A stretch of 64,000 nt of DNA from Streptomyces sp. F001. Lineage in GTDB: Bacteria > Actinomycetota > Actinomycetes > Streptomycetales > Streptomycetaceae. Shown here piece after piece: positions 47,363-57,159 of the stretch. Positions within the stretch are counted from its first letter, which is position 1. The number at the start of each line of letters is the position of its first letter. The stretch lies in the NCBI RefSeq assembly GCF_004187715.1, contig NZ_QZWF01000008.1:1-64000 (forward strand), read 5' to 3'. The notes under the pieces were generated by a model. That model worked only from the letters and a program-made list of their open reading frames with translations, ran no database searches and was not told the DNA's origin. A program made the position numbers and the translations under genes.

Positions 47363-49117
47363 GTGCCTCAACTACGTCTCGCCCTGAACCAGATCGACTC
47401 GCGCGTCGGCGACCTCGCCGGGAACACGGAGACGATCCTTCGCCGGACCCGGCACTCCGCCGAGCAGGGAGCGCATCTCGTGGCGTTCCCGGAGATGGTG
47501 CTGACCGGGTATCCCGTCGAGGACCTGGCCCTGCGTTCCTCCTTCGTCGAGGCGTCTCGCGCGGCCCTGCGCTCGCTCGCCGCCCGGCTCGCCGAGGAGG
47601 GCTTCGGCCGGCTGCCGGTGATCGTCGGCTATCTCGACCGCAGCGAGACCGCCCAGCCGAAGTACGGCCAGCCGGCCGGCGCCCCGCAGAACGCGGGGGC
47701 GGTGCTGTACGGCGGCGAGGTGGCGCTCACCTATGCCAAGCACCACCTGCCGAACTACGGCGTCTTCGACGAGTTCCGGTACTTCGTCCCCGGCGACACC
47801 ATGCCGGTCGTGCGGGTGCACGGCATCGACGTGGCGCTGGCCATCTGCGAGGACCTGTGGCAGGACGGCGGCCGGGTACCGGCGGCACGGTCCGCCCAGG
47901 CCGGGCTGCTGCTGTCCATCAACGCCTCGCCGTACGAGCGCGACAAGGACGACACCCGCCTCGAGCTGGTGCGCAAGCGCGCCCAGGAGGCCGGCTGCAC
48001 CACCGCCTACCTCGCCATGATCGGCGGGCAGGACGAGCTGGTCTTCGACGGCGACTCGATCGTCGTGGACCGGGACGGGGCGGTCGTGGCCCGGGCGCCA
48101 CAGTTCGCCGAGGGCTGCGTGGTGCTCGACCTGGACCTGCCCGCGGCCTCCCCGGACGCCCCGACGGGCGTGGTGGACGACGGGCTGCGCATCGACCGGC
48201 TGGTGCTGTCCGAGGAGCCCCTGCCGGCGTACGAGCCGACGCAGACGGGCGGATACGCCGAGCGCCTCGACGACGACGAGGAGGTGTACTCGGCGCTGGT
48301 GGTGGGCCTGCGGGCGTATGTCGCGAAGAACGGCTTCACGTCGGTCCTGATCGGCCTGTCCGGCGGCATCGACTCGGCGCTGGTCGCGGCGATCGCGTGC
48401 GACGCGGTCGGCGCGCAGAACGTGTACGGCGTGTCCATGCCGTCGAAGTACTCCTCCGACCACTCCAAGGGCGACGCGGCGGAGCTGGCCCGGCGTACGG
48501 GCCTGAACTTCCGGACCGTCCCGATCGAGCCGATGTTCGACGCGTACATGGGGTCGCTGGGCCTGACCGGGCTGGCGGAGGAGAACCTCCAGGCACGGTT
48601 GCGCGGCACGACGCTGATGGCGATCTCGAACCAGGAGGGCCACATCGTCCTGGCCCCCGGCAACAAGTCGGAGCTTGCGGTCGGCTACTCGACCCTGTAC
48701 GGCGACGCGGTGGGTGCGTACGGCCCCATCAAGGACGTCTACAAGACGTCGGTCTTCCGCCTGGCCAAGTGGCGCAACAAGGCGGCCGAGGAGCGGGGCC
48801 AGACCCCGCCCATCCCGGAGGCTTCCATCACCAAGCCGCCGAGCGCGGAGCTGCGGCCGGGGCAGGTCGACACCGACTCCCTGCCGGACTATCCCGTCCT
48901 GGACGCGATTCTCGAGCGGTACGTCGACCGGGACGAGGGCGCCGACACGATCGTCGCCGCCGGTTTCGACCCCGCGCTGGTCACCAAGACCCTGCGCATG
49001 GTCGACACCGCCGAGTACAAGCGGCGCCAGTACCCGCCGGGCACGAAGATCTCCCCCAAGGGCTTCGGCAAGGACCGACGGCTGCCGATCACCAACGGGT
49101 GGCGGGAGACGGCGTGA
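47363..49117 (+). CDS. nadE: Glutamine-dependent NAD+ synthetase
   Basis: A 584-residue two-domain enzyme making NAD+ from deamido-NAD+, with ammonia from glutamine. N-terminal nitrilase-fold glutaminase: catalytic Glu in GAHLVAFPEMVLTGYPVEDL, Lys in YAKHHLPNYGVFDEF, Cys162 in ALAICEDLWQDGG. C-terminal synthetase: P-loop-like SGGIDS at 333-338, PGNKSELAVGYSTLYGDAVG and the C-terminal RRQYPPGTKISPKGFGKDRR. Length is typical of the glutamine-dependent form. GTG 47363 gives a complete N-terminus (VPQLRLALNQIDSRVGDLAG). The promoter looks leaderless. Confidence 0.96.
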   Translation: MPQLRLALNQIDSRVGDLAGNTETILRRTRHSAEQGAHLVAFPEMVLTGYPVEDLALRSSFVEASRAALRSLAARLAEEGFGRLPVIVGYLDRSETAQPKYGQPAGAPQNAGAVLYGGEVALTYAKHHLPNYGVFDEFRYFVPGDTMPVVRVHGIDVALAICEDLWQDGGRVPAARSAQAGLLLSINASPYERDKDDTRLELVRKRAQEAGCTTAYLAMIGGQDELVFDGDSIVVDRDGAVVARAPQFAEGCVVLDLDLPAASPDAPTGVVDDGLRIDRLVLSEEPLPAYEPTQTGGYAERLDDDEEVYSALVVGLRAYVAKNGFTSVLIGLSGGIDSALVAAIACDAVGAQNVYGVSMPSKYSSDHSKGDAAELARRTGLNFRTVPIEPMFDAYMGSLGLTGLAEENLQARLRGTTLMAISNQEGHIVLAPGNKSELAVGYSTLYGDAVGAYGPIKDVYKTSVFRLAKWRNKAAEERGQTPPIPEASITKPPSAELRPGQVDTDSLPDYPVLDAILERYVDRDEGADTIVAAGFDPALVTKTLRMVDTAEYKRRQYPPGTKISPKGFGKDRRLPITNGWRETA

Positions 49118-49136
49118 GCTTTCTCAGCCCCTTGAT

Positions 49137-49262
49137 GGTCCCCCCCTCTGGGGGAGTTTGAGGAGCGGGGATCCAGGGGGCAGAGCCCCCTGGCGGGGTC
49201 GAAGGGGCGGAGCCCCTGGAGGAGGGACGGGTAGGGGCGGCGGGGGCGAGAAACCCCGCCGC
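49137..49262. repeat. GC-rich interspersed element with two hairpins between nadE and MFS gene
   Basis: Two adjacent dyads: CCAGGGGG-CAGAG-CCCCCTGG (49173-49193) and AGGGGC-GGA-GCCCCT (49203-49217). From memory, the combination is a common intergenic element in streptomycetes. It lies between convergent genes and could act as a bidirectional terminator. Confidence 0.65.
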
Positions 49263-49265
49263 CGG

Positions 49266-50486
49266 TCAGGAGTGCAGCGCCTCCGACTGCTGCGGCACAT
49301 GACCGGCGACCAGCCGTTCCCGACCCCCCTGCGGAGCGACCCTCCAACGATCCACGACGTACGCCGTCCCGGCCACGGCAAGGCCCAGCACCGCGAGAAC
49401 CGCACCCGCCGTAGCCGGCGACGTCGCACCGAACCCCGCCGCCAGGGCAAGCCCACCGATCCACGCACCACCCGCGTTGGCCAGGTTGAACGCGGCCTGG
49501 TTGGCCGAGGACGCCAGCGACGGCGCCGCCGCAGCCTTCTCCATGACCATCAGCTGGAGCGGGGACCCGGTGACGAAGGCCGCCGTACCCAGCAGCGCCA
49601 CGCCCAGCGCGGCACTCCACCGCGCCTCCATGAGCAGCGGGAAGAGGCCGAGCACCACCACGAGCGAGGCCAGGCCGCCGAACAGCGTGCCCCGCATGGC
49701 GTGGTCGGCGAGCCGTCCGCCCAGCAGGTTGCCGACCGTCGCGCCGACGCCGAACAGCGCCAGCAGCAGCGTCACGCTGGCCTCGGCGTACCCGGCGGAG
49801 TCGGTGAGCATCGGCGTGATGTAACTGTACGCGGCGAAGAGCGCGCCGAATCCGGCGACCGTCGTGCCGAGCGCCAGCCACACCGGCAGCGAGCGCAGTG
49901 CGGCCAGTTCGCCGCGCAGGCCGGTGGTGGAGGCGTGGGCGTGGTCGTGCGGGATCAGCAGGGCCAGCGAGGCTATCGCCGCCACGCCGATCGCACTGAC
50001 GCCGAGGAAGGTCGCCCGCCAGCCCAGGTGCTGGCCCATGAGGGTGGCGGCCGGGACGCCCGCGATGTTGGCGACGGTGAGGCCGAGGAACATCAGCGAG
50101 ACGGAGCGGGCCTTGCGTTCGGGCGCGACCATGGTGGTGGCGACGACGGCGCCCACGCCGAAGAAGGCGCCGTGCGGCAGACCGCTCAGGAAGCGGGCGG
50201 CCAGCAGCCAGTGGTGGTCGGGGGCGAAGGCCGAGAGGGCGTTGCCCACCACGAAGAGGACCATCAGGCCGATGAGCACGGTGCGACGGGACATGCGCGC
50301 GGTGACCGCGGCCAGCAGCGGGGCACCGATGACGACGCCCAGCGCGTACGCGGAGACCAGATGTCCTGCGCCGGGGATCGAGATGTGCAGGTCGTCCGCG
50401 ACGTCGGGCAGCAGGCCCATCATCACGAATTCGGTCGTGCCGATGCCGAAGGCGCCGACGGCCAGAGCGAGCAGGGCCAGGGGCAT
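49266..50486 (-). CDS. MFS exporter (12-TM drug/metabolite type)
   Basis: A 406-residue major-facilitator permease. The N-terminus begins LALAVGAFGIGTTEFVMMGL, the motif group of the CmlR/AraJ-like chloramphenicol and arabinose exporters. TM4-5 includes SGLPHGAFFGVGAVVATTMV. Twelve membrane segments are expected. It may export small antibiotics or sugars; the substrate cannot be read from sequence. An AAAGG-rich ribosome-binding region precedes the ATG. It is followed by a free-standing gene for an exonuclease-like protein on the same strand. Confidence 0.88.
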   Translation of the reverse strand: MPLALLALAVGAFGIGTTEFVMMGLLPDVADDLHISIPGAGHLVSAYALGVVIGAPLLAAVTARMSRRTVLIGLMVLFVVGNALSAFAPDHHWLLAARFLSGLPHGAFFGVGAVVATTMVAPERKARSVSLMFLGLTVANIAGVPAATLMGQHLGWRATFLGVSAIGVAAIASLALLIPHDHAHASTTGLRGELAALRSLPVWLALGTTVAGFGALFAAYSYITPMLTDSAGYAEASVTLLLALFGVGATVGNLLGGRLADHAMRGTLFGGLASLVVVLGLFPLLMEARWSAALGVALLGTAAFVTGSPLQLMVMEKAAAAPSLASSANQAAFNLANAGGAWIGGLALAAGFGATSPATAGAVLAVLGLAVAGTAYVVDRWRVAPQGGRERLVAGHVPQQSEALHS

Positions 50487-50574
50487 GAAGGGGCCTTTGC
50501 CTTTCAGAGCGGGGTTCCGTCCATCATATGTTCAAGTACGGAACAAAGCCTGCCAGGCCCAGTATTCCAGCGGG

Positions 50575-51627
50575 TTAAGACCCGGTTGCCAGGTCCACAC
50601 GCGCAGCCACCGGCAGGTGGTCGCTGCCCGTCTGCGGCAGCGTCCAGGACGTGACCGGCTCCACACCCTTGACCATGATCTGGTCGATGCGCGCCATCGG
50701 GAACGACGCCGGCCAGCTGAAGCCGAAGCCGCTGCCCGCCGCGCCCTGGGTGGAGCGCATCTGGGCCGTCACGGCGTTGAGGGCGCGGTCGTTCATGGTG
50801 CCGTTGAGGTCGCCGAGCAGGACGACCCGGGTCAGCTGCTCGTCGGCGATGGCCTCGCCGAGCGCGTCGGCGCTGGTGTCGCGCTGCCGGGCGGTGAACC
50901 CGGCCTCCAGCTTCACCCGGACCGAGGGCAGGTGGGCGACGTAGACGGCGAGCTGTCCGCCCGGTGCGGTCACCGTGGCGCGCATGGCCCGGATCCAGCC
51001 CAGCTTGATGTCGACCGGCCGGATGTCACTGAGCGGGTACTTGCTCCACAGCCCGACCGTGCCCTGCACCGAGTGGTACTTGTACGTCGACGCCAGCGCC
51101 GACTCGTACGTCGGCACCGCGGCCTCCGTCAGCTCCTCCAGCGCCACCACGTCCGCGCCGGACGCGGCCACGTCCCGGGCCGTGCCGGACGGGTCGGTGT
51201 TGTCGGCGTTGACGTTGTGCGTGGCGACGGTCAGGCCGCCGCCGGCCGCGGCCGCCTTGTCGGTGAGCAGTCCGCCGAAGACGTTCAGCCACACGATCGC
51301 CGGGAACAGCACGGCGATCAGCGCGGTGGCGGACCTGCGGACGAGGGCCAGCAGGAGCAGCAGCGGGACGAAGGCGCCGAGCCAGGGCAGGAACGTCTCG
51401 GTGAGGCTGCCGAGGTTGCCCACGCTGTTCGGGATGTGCGCGTGGACCAGCATGACCATGGCCAGCAGCACCGCGACGGCGGCCAGGACGACGCCGCGCC
51501 GCCAGATCCGGGGGTCGCCGCGCCAGCCGTGCGTCGCGCGGGCCGTCAGGCGCCGAAGGCGAGATGCCGGGCGCTCGGGACCCGAGCTGCCGTTGTCCGT
51601 CTCCGTCACATACGCCTGCTGCGCCAT
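50575..51627 (-). CDS. Membrane-anchored endonuclease/exonuclease/phosphatase-family protein
   Basis: A 350-residue protein with a cytoplasmic N-tail, about three membrane helices (residues about 43-110) and a C-terminal EEP domain: TVATHNVNADNTD (start of fold), ADVVALEELTEAAVPTYESA (catalytic Glu), YVAHLPSVRVKLEAGFTARQ, VVLLGDLNGTMNDRALN (Asp/Asn) and TGSDHLPVAARVDLATG (Asp-His pair). It probably acts outside on phosphodiester or phospholipid substrates. The family name is certain, the substrate not. Confidence 0.88.
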   Translation of the reverse strand: MAQQAYVTETDNGSSGPERPASRLRRLTARATHGWRGDPRIWRRGVVLAAVAVLLAMVMLVHAHIPNSVGNLGSLTETFLPWLGAFVPLLLLLALVRRSATALIAVLFPAIVWLNVFGGLLTDKAAAAGGGLTVATHNVNADNTDPSGTARDVAASGADVVALEELTEAAVPTYESALASTYKYHSVQGTVGLWSKYPLSDIRPVDIKLGWIRAMRATVTAPGGQLAVYVAHLPSVRVKLEAGFTARQRDTSADALGEAIADEQLTRVVLLGDLNGTMNDRALNAVTAQMRSTQGAAGSGFGFSWPASFPMARIDQIMVKGVEPVTSWTLPQTGSDHLPVAARVDLATGS

Positions 51628-51813
51628 ACCGTCGCCTCGCTACCTGCCGTGCACACCGTCGTCCCCCGTGCCCTACGACCCTAGGGGATGATCGGCTCCG
51701 TTCAACGCCGCCCCATGACGGCCGTACGGGCACTTAGGACGAACAAGTCGGCGCCGCGGGTTCCGGTTTCCGTCGATGCGCGGGTGCTCTGTGACGAAAC
51801 GCGAACATTCGGG

Positions 51814-52443
51814 CTATGTGGTGGGTGAGCTGACGGGTCGTAGCCCTTCGAGCACCGTGTCGACGATCTGCTCCGCGAGACCTTCGGGCAGGTCGGCGTC
51901 CGGGCGCAGGAGGGAACGGGCCAGCATCGGGCCGACGATGATGTCGTGCATCACCTCGACGTCCACGTCGGTGCGGAGTTCGCCGTTCTCCTGGCCTCGA
52001 CGCAGCGCCTCCAGGCCGAGTCTGCGGCGGGGCGCTATGACGGCGTTGTGGTAGGCGGCCCAGATGCGGGGGCTGCTCTTCATCTGCGCGTGGACATTGC
52101 GCAGGATCGCCGAGGAGCGGTCGGCCAGGCCGCGCCGGCGCAGGATTTCCAGCAGCACGACGAGGTCGTCCCGCAGTGAGGTACGCGGCAGTTCCGGGTC
52201 GGGGGGCTCGGCGGCGCGTACGACGTCGACGAAGAGTTCCTCCTTGCCGCTCCAGCGGCGGTAGATGGTGGCCTTGCCGACGCCGGCGGTGCGGGCGATG
52301 CGCTCGATGGAGAGTTCGGCGAGGGGGACGCCGTCCTCCAGGAGTTTCATCGTGCCCTCGATGATGGCGCGTTCCACGGTCTCGCTGCGGGGGCGTCCGC
52401 GGGCGGGGCCCTCTGGCCGGGGCCGGCTTGCGGCGAGGCTCAC
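51814..52443 (-). CDS. TetR-family repressor of the adjacent MFS exporter
   Basis: A 209-residue regulator with the HTH at [40 protein letters not shown] and GKEELFVDV, and a TetR_C_16/33-like ligand domain. GTG 52443 overlaps the stop of the upstream MFS gene in a GTGA, so it is translationally coupled. The palindrome at 54085-54119 upstream of the exporter is its likely operator. This is the usual drug-exporter plus TetR unit. Confidence 0.92.
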   Translation of the reverse strand: MSLAASRPRPEGPARGRPRSETVERAIIEGTMKLLEDGVPLAELSIERIARTAGVGKATIYRRWSGKEELFVDVVRAAEPPDPELPRTSLRDDLVVLLEILRRRGLADRSSAILRNVHAQMKSSPRIWAAYHNAVIAPRRRLGLEALRRGQENGELRTDVDVEVMHDIIVGPMLARSLLRPDADLPEGLAEQIVDTVLEGLRPVSSPTT

Positions 52444-54068
52444 TGTCCGGTGTCCTTTCGTTGGCGTGGGAAATTCTCCAGCGTGTACGCCGGTTCCGCC
52501 TCGGCGGCGCGACCGTCCGCCTCCGGTTCCTTGACCCGGCCCGGCAGGAACAGCGCCACCACCACCGCCCCTACCAGGGCGACGCCCGCCCCGCCCAGCG
52601 CGGTGACGTGCATGGAGTGCAGGAAGGCGTCGTTGGCAGGGGTCACCAGGGCCCGCCCCTCGGGGCCGAGCCGTGCCGCGGCGGCGAGGGTGGCCTCGAT
52701 GGACTCGCCGGCGGTGTGGCGTGCGGCGGTGGGGAGTTGGGCCAGCTCGTCCTCGATCCGGGTGCGGTAGGCGGTGGACAGGACCGAGCCCAGGACCGCG
52801 ATGCCGAGGGCGCCGCCGACCTGACGGAAGGTGTTGCTGAGGGCGGAGGCGGAACCGGCCTTCTCGCGGGGCAGGGCCTGCATGATGACGACGCTGACCG
52901 GCGTCATGATGTGCGCCATACCCGTGCCCATGAGGAAGAAGACGACCTCCAGGATCCAGATGGGGGTGTCCGCGTCCAGCGTGGCGAACGCGGCCAGCAT
53001 CGCGGCGATGAGCAGCATGCCGCCGGTGGTGGTGGCCCGGTGGCCGAAGCGGTCGACGACCAGCCGGGCCCGCGGCGCGAAGATCATCTGGGCGGCGGCC
53101 AGCGGCAGCATCAGCAGACCGGTCTCCAGCGGCGAGTAGCCGCGCACGCTCTGGGTGTAGAAGACGGCGAAGAAGGTCACGCCCATCAGCGCGAAGAAGA
53201 CCAGCGCGATGACGGAGATCGCGGCCGAGAACACCTTGCTCTTGAAGTAGGTGACGTCGATGGACGGGTGGTCGCTGCGCTTCTCGAAGACGACGAAGGC
53301 GGCGAGGACGGCGAGCCCGGCGCTGATGGTCGCCAGTACCGCCGGGTCCGTGAAGTCGGCGAGCTGGCCGCCCCTGATGATGCCGTAGACGAGCAGGACG
53401 AGCCCGGCGACGGACAGCAGCACGCCGACGAGGTCGATCCGGCCGGGATTCGGATCGCGGGAGTCGGGCACCAGCCACAGCATCAGACCGATCGCGAGGA
53501 TCACGATCGGCACGTTGACGAGGAACACCGAACCCCACCAGAAGTGGTCCAGCAGCACACCACCGGTGATCGGGCCGATGGCGATGGCGAGGCCGACGCC
53601 GCCGGCCCAGATGCCGATGGCCTTGGGCTGCTCGTCGCGCTCGAAGACGTTCATGAGGACAGCGAGCGTGGCCGGCATCACGAAGGCGGCACCGAGGCCC
53701 ATCACCGCGCGGAAGGCGATGAGTTCGGCCGGTGAGCCGGACGAGGCGGCGAGGGCGGAGCCGACGCCGAACACGACGAGCCCGCCGAGCAGGACCTTCT
53801 TGCGGCCGAGCCGGTCGCCGAGCAGTCCGGCGCTGAACAGCAGGCCCGCGAAGACGAGGGTGTAGGCGTTGATCGCCCACTCCAGCTCGCTCTGGGTGGC
53901 GCCCAGGCCGGTCGGGGCGGGCGTGGAGATCGTCTTGACGGCGACGTTCAGGATCGAGTTGTCCAGCACCACGATCAGCAGGCTCAGCATGAGGACACCG
54001 AGTATGAGCCAGCGGCGGCGGTGCACCGCTTCCGGTGTGCGGGGGCCGGGGACAGCCGGTGTAGTCAT
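52440..54068 (-). CDS. DHA2-family MFS multidrug exporter (14-TM)
   Basis: A 542-residue transporter of the EmrB/QacA family. TM1 [20 protein letters not shown] and [20 protein letters not shown]; motif A at [20 protein letters not shown]; motif C in the fifth helix region [20 protein letters not shown]. About 14 membrane helices. ATG 54068 was taken over 54086. It is coupled to the TetR gene downstream and probably uses an operator within its own promoter region. Confidence 0.93.
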   Translation of the reverse strand: MTTPAVPGPRTPEAVHRRRWLILGVLMLSLLIVVLDNSILNVAVKTISTPAPTGLGATQSELEWAINAYTLVFAGLLFSAGLLGDRLGRKKVLLGGLVVFGVGSALAASSGSPAELIAFRAVMGLGAAFVMPATLAVLMNVFERDEQPKAIGIWAGGVGLAIAIGPITGGVLLDHFWWGSVFLVNVPIVILAIGLMLWLVPDSRDPNPGRIDLVGVLLSVAGLVLLVYGIIRGGQLADFTDPAVLATISAGLAVLAAFVVFEKRSDHPSIDVTYFKSKVFSAAISVIALVFFALMGVTFFAVFYTQSVRGYSPLETGLLMLPLAAAQMIFAPRARLVVDRFGHRATTTGGMLLIAAMLAAFATLDADTPIWILEVVFFLMGTGMAHIMTPVSVVIMQALPREKAGSASALSNTFRQVGGALGIAVLGSVLSTAYRTRIEDELAQLPTAARHTAGESIEATLAAAARLGPEGRALVTPANDAFLHSMHVTALGGAGVALVGAVVVALFLPGRVKEPEADGRAAEAEPAYTLENFPRQRKDTGQ

Positions 54069-54084
54069 GCTGTCGAGCCTAGGC

Positions 54085-54119
54085 AATTTACGATACGAGA
54101 CGGTGCCGTATTGTAAATT
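54085..54119. promoter_or_regulatory. TetR operator palindrome
   Basis: AATTTACGATACG (54085-54097) and CGTATTGTAAATT (54107-54119) are 13-bp inverted arms with a single mismatch, 9 bp apart. It lies 17 bp upstream of the exporter ATG, overlapping the expected promoter. AT-rich arms stand out in a high-GC region. Confidence 0.8.
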
Positions 54120-54237
54120 TTTACCCGTCTCTTACAGGGCGGGGGTCCCCCTAGCCGTCGATGGCACGAGGTGCCACCATGGGAGTGGTCCGGGGACGCC
54201 GTCAGGGCGCCTCGAGATGACGTAAGGAGCCGTTGCA

Positions 54238-55113
54238 ATGACGCAGCTTTCGGCTGCCCAGACTGCACAGCAGAAACCCTCCGACGGCAGCAAGGCGCTG
54301 TACGGGGGCAAGGGCACCCGCCGTATCACGGTTCGTGACATCGCCGCCGCCAAGGAGCGCGGCGAGAAGTGGCCCATGCTCACCGCCTACGACGCGATGA
54401 CCGCGTCCGTCTTCGACGAGGCCGGCATCCCGGTCATGCTCGTCGGCGACTCGGCGGGCAACTGCCACCTGGGGTACGACACCACCGTGCCCGTCACCCT
54501 CGACGAGATGACCATGCTGTCCGCCGCGGTCGTACGGGGTACGAAGCGTGCCCTGATCGTCGGCGACCTGCCGTTCGGCTCGTACCAGGAGGGCCCGGTG
54601 CAGGCGCTGCGCTCGGCGACCCGGCTGGTGAAGGAGGCCGGCGTGCAGGCCGTGAAGCTGGAGGGCGGCGAGCGGTCCCACGAGCAGATTCGGCTGCTGG
54701 TCGAGTCCGGTATTCCGGTCATGGCCCACATCGGCCTGACCCCGCAGTCCGTCAACGCCATGGGCTACCGCGTCCAGGGTCGCGGTGAGGAGGCGGCGGC
54801 GCAGCTGCTGCGGGACGCCAAGGCCGTGCAGGACGCGGGGGCGTTCGCGGTGGTGCTGGAGCTGGTGCCGGCCGAGTTGGCGGCGGAGGTGACGCGCACG
54901 CTGCACATCCCGACGGTCGGCATCGGCGCCGGGCCGGAGACGGACGCGCAGGTGCTGGTGTGGACCGACATGCTCGGGCTGACCGGAGGGCGGGTGCCGA
55001 AGTTCGTGAAGCAGTACGCCGATCTGCGTGAGGTCATGGGGAACGCGGCGAAGGCGTTTGCGGAGGATGTTGTCGGCGGGGCGTTCCCGTTGGAGGAGCA
55101 CTCCGTCCACTAG
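54238..55113 (+). CDS. panB: 3-methyl-2-oxobutanoate hydroxymethyltransferase PanB
   Basis: First enzyme of pantothenate synthesis (ketoisovalerate to ketopantoate, using methylenetetrahydrofolate). The 291-residue product has [92 protein letters not shown] and [26 protein letters not shown] lies 8 nt before the ATG. The mature N-terminus has about 25 unconserved residues. No panC is adjacent. A terminator follows. Confidence 0.97.
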   Translation: MTQLSAAQTAQQKPSDGSKALYGGKGTRRITVRDIAAAKERGEKWPMLTAYDAMTASVFDEAGIPVMLVGDSAGNCHLGYDTTVPVTLDEMTMLSAAVVRGTKRALIVGDLPFGSYQEGPVQALRSATRLVKEAGVQAVKLEGGERSHEQIRLLVESGIPVMAHIGLTPQSVNAMGYRVQGRGEEAAAQLLRDAKAVQDAGAFAVVLELVPAELAAEVTRTLHIPTVGIGAGPETDAQVLVWTDMLGLTGGRVPKFVKQYADLREVMGNAAKAFAEDVVGGAFPLEEHSVH

Positions 55114-55131
55114 CCATTTGCCGCACCACCT

Positions 55132-55169
55132 GGACAGCCCGCCGATCTTCCCCCGTCGGCGGGCTGTCC
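55132..55169. terminator. panB terminator
   Basis: 14-bp arms GGACAGCCCGCCGA and TCGGCGGGCTGTCC, loop TCTTCCCCCG. It starts 18 nt after the panB stop. Confidence 0.88.
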
Positions 55170-55321
55170 CCTCTTTGCGCCTGAACCGGCGCCGCTCTCG
55201 CGGACGTGGTTGCTCGCCGTCGTGGTGCCTCAGTTGATGGTTGCGGCCGTCTTCGGGGAGTTGTCGGTGCTGTCGGCAGTCTGTCGGTCGTTTGTCGGTG
55301 GCGTCTGAAAGCGTCGTCCCC

Positions 55322-56347
55322 ATGACACGAATCGACAAGAACCCCGGCGGCAGCGAAGTGGCCGTCACCGTGCGGGGGCTGGTCAAGCACTACGGCGAGA
55401 CCAAGGCGCTGGACGGCGTCGACCTGGATGTGCGTGAGGGCACCGTGATGGGTGTGCTCGGGCCGAACGGGGCCGGGAAGACCACCCTCGTACGGATTCT
55501 GTCCACTCTGCTGGCCCCGGACGCCGGGCAGGCGACCGTGGCCGGCTACGACGTCGTACGGCAGCCCCGGCAGCTGCGCCGGGTGATCGGGCTGACCGGG
55601 CAGTACGCCTCCGTGGACGAGAAGCTGCCGGGCTGGGAGAACCTGTACATGATCGGGCGGCTGCTCGATCTGCCCCGCAAGGACGCACGGGCCCGGGCCG
55701 ACGAGCTGCTGGAGCGGTTCTCGCTCACCGAGGCCGCGAAGCGGCCGGCGGCCACCTACTCCGGCGGTATGCGCAGGCGGCTCGACCTGGCCGCCTCGAT
55801 GATCGGGCGACCGCAGGTGCTGTTCCTCGACGAGCCCACCACCGGGCTGGACCCGCGGACCCGCAACGAGGTGTGGGACGAGGTCAAGCGCATGGTCGGG
55901 GACGGCGTCACCGTGCTGCTGACCACCCAGTACATGGAGGAGGCCGAGCAGTTGGCCTCCGAGCTGACCGTCGTCGACCGGGGCAAGGTCATCGCCAATG
56001 GCGGGATCGAGGAGCTGAAGGCCAAGGTCGGCGGGCGGACACTGCGGGTCCGGCCGGCCGATCCGGTGCAGTTGCGGCCGCTCGCCCGCTCCATCGACGA
56101 GCTGGGCATCACCGGTCTGGCCACGACCACCGTGGACACCGAGGGCGGCGCCGTGCTGGTGCCGATCCTGAGCGACGAGCAGCTGACCGCCGTGGTCGGC
56201 GCCGTCACCGCGCGCGGCATCACGCTCGCTTCCATCAGCACCGAACTGCCCAGCCTGGACGAGGTGTTCCTCTCCCTCACCGGCCACCGCGCCAGTGCCC
56301 CGCAGGACGCCGTGCCCGCCGACGACCGTCAGGAGGTCGCCGTATGA
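55322..56347 (+). CDS. DrrA-type ABC transporter ATPase
   Basis: A 341-residue ATPase of the daunorubicin-resistance family. Walker A GPNGAGKTTLV, Q-loop LTGQYASVDEKLPGWENLYM, signature YSGGMRRRLDLAASM, Walker B LFLDEPTTGLDPRTRN, then a C-terminal domain with LDEVFLSLTGH, the DrrA tail. Couples with the following permease (ATGA overlap). Possible export of an antibiotic or lipid. The ATG at 55322 has only a weak SD. Confidence 0.94.
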   Translation: MTRIDKNPGGSEVAVTVRGLVKHYGETKALDGVDLDVREGTVMGVLGPNGAGKTTLVRILSTLLAPDAGQATVAGYDVVRQPRQLRRVIGLTGQYASVDEKLPGWENLYMIGRLLDLPRKDARARADELLERFSLTEAAKRPAATYSGGMRRRLDLAASMIGRPQVLFLDEPTTGLDPRTRNEVWDEVKRMVGDGVTVLLTTQYMEEAEQLASELTVVDRGKVIANGGIEELKAKVGGRTLRVRPADPVQLRPLARSIDELGITGLATTTVDTEGGAVLVPILSDEQLTAVVGAVTARGITLASISTELPSLDEVFLSLTGHRASAPQDAVPADDRQEVAV

Positions 56348-57153
56348 CCGCCGCAACCGTCACCACACAGGACGCCCGGATCACGCTGCGCGGGCATGTG
56401 CGGCACACCGGCGCCCTGATCCGCCGCAACCTGCTGTGGATCCGGCAGGACCCCGAGTCGATGTTCGACGCGCTGCTGATGCCGGTCGTCTTCACCCTGC
56501 TGTTCGTGTACGTCTTCGGCGGCTCGATCGGGCAGGCCCTGGGCGGCGGGCAGGACGGGTACGTGCAGTACGTGATCCCCGGCATGATCGCGATGATGAG
56601 CATGACGCTGTCCCAGGGCGTCGGCACCGGCTTCAGCCAGGACTTCAACTCCGGTGTCATGGACCGTTTCCGGTCCCTGCCGATCGGGCGCGGCTCGGTG
56701 CTCTTCGCGAAGATCTCGGTCGAGCTGGTCCGGATGCTGTTCGCGACGACCGTGCTGATGATCGTCGCCGTCCTGGTCGGCTTCGACATCGCCAACTGGC
56801 CCGGTGTGTTCGCGGCCGTGGCCCTGTCCACGGCGTTCGCCTCGTCGATCATGTGGGTGTTCCTCACCCTGGGCGTGATCCTCAAGAACGCGCAGTCCGT
56901 GCAGGCGATGGGCTTCCTGGTGCTGTTCCCGCTGCAGTTCGGCTCGTCGATCTTCGCTCCGACGGCGTCGATGCCGGGCTGGCTGCAGACGTTCACCGAC
57001 TACAACCCGCTGTCCACGCTCGCTGACGCGGCGCGCGGGCTGATGGTGGGCGGACCGGTCGCGCACGACCTGTGGGTGACCCTCGGCTGGTCGGTGGCGA
57101 TCACGGCGGTGATGGCGCCGGTCGCGATCCACAAGTTCCGCACCAAGAACTGA
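56344..57153 (+). CDS. DrrB-type ABC transporter permease
   Basis: A 269-residue ABC-2 permease: HTGALIRRNLLWIRQDPESM, six membrane segments, FVYVFGGSIGQALGGGQDGY, VMDRFRSLPIGRGSVLFAKI and PTASMPGWLQTFTDYNPLST. The ATG at 56344 overlaps the upstream stop (ATGA), so ATPase and permease are coupled. With its partner it probably exports an amphiphile. Convergent with the SARP gene, 6 bp between stops. Confidence 0.93.
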   Translation: MTAATVTTQDARITLRGHVRHTGALIRRNLLWIRQDPESMFDALLMPVVFTLLFVYVFGGSIGQALGGGQDGYVQYVIPGMIAMMSMTLSQGVGTGFSQDFNSGVMDRFRSLPIGRGSVLFAKISVELVRMLFATTVLMIVAVLVGFDIANWPGVFAAVALSTAFASSIMWVFLTLGVILKNAQSVQAMGFLVLFPLQFGSSIFAPTASMPGWLQTFTDYNPLSTLADAARGLMVGGPVAHDLWVTLGWSVAITAVMAPVAIHKFRTKN

Positions 57154-57159
57154 CGCGCC

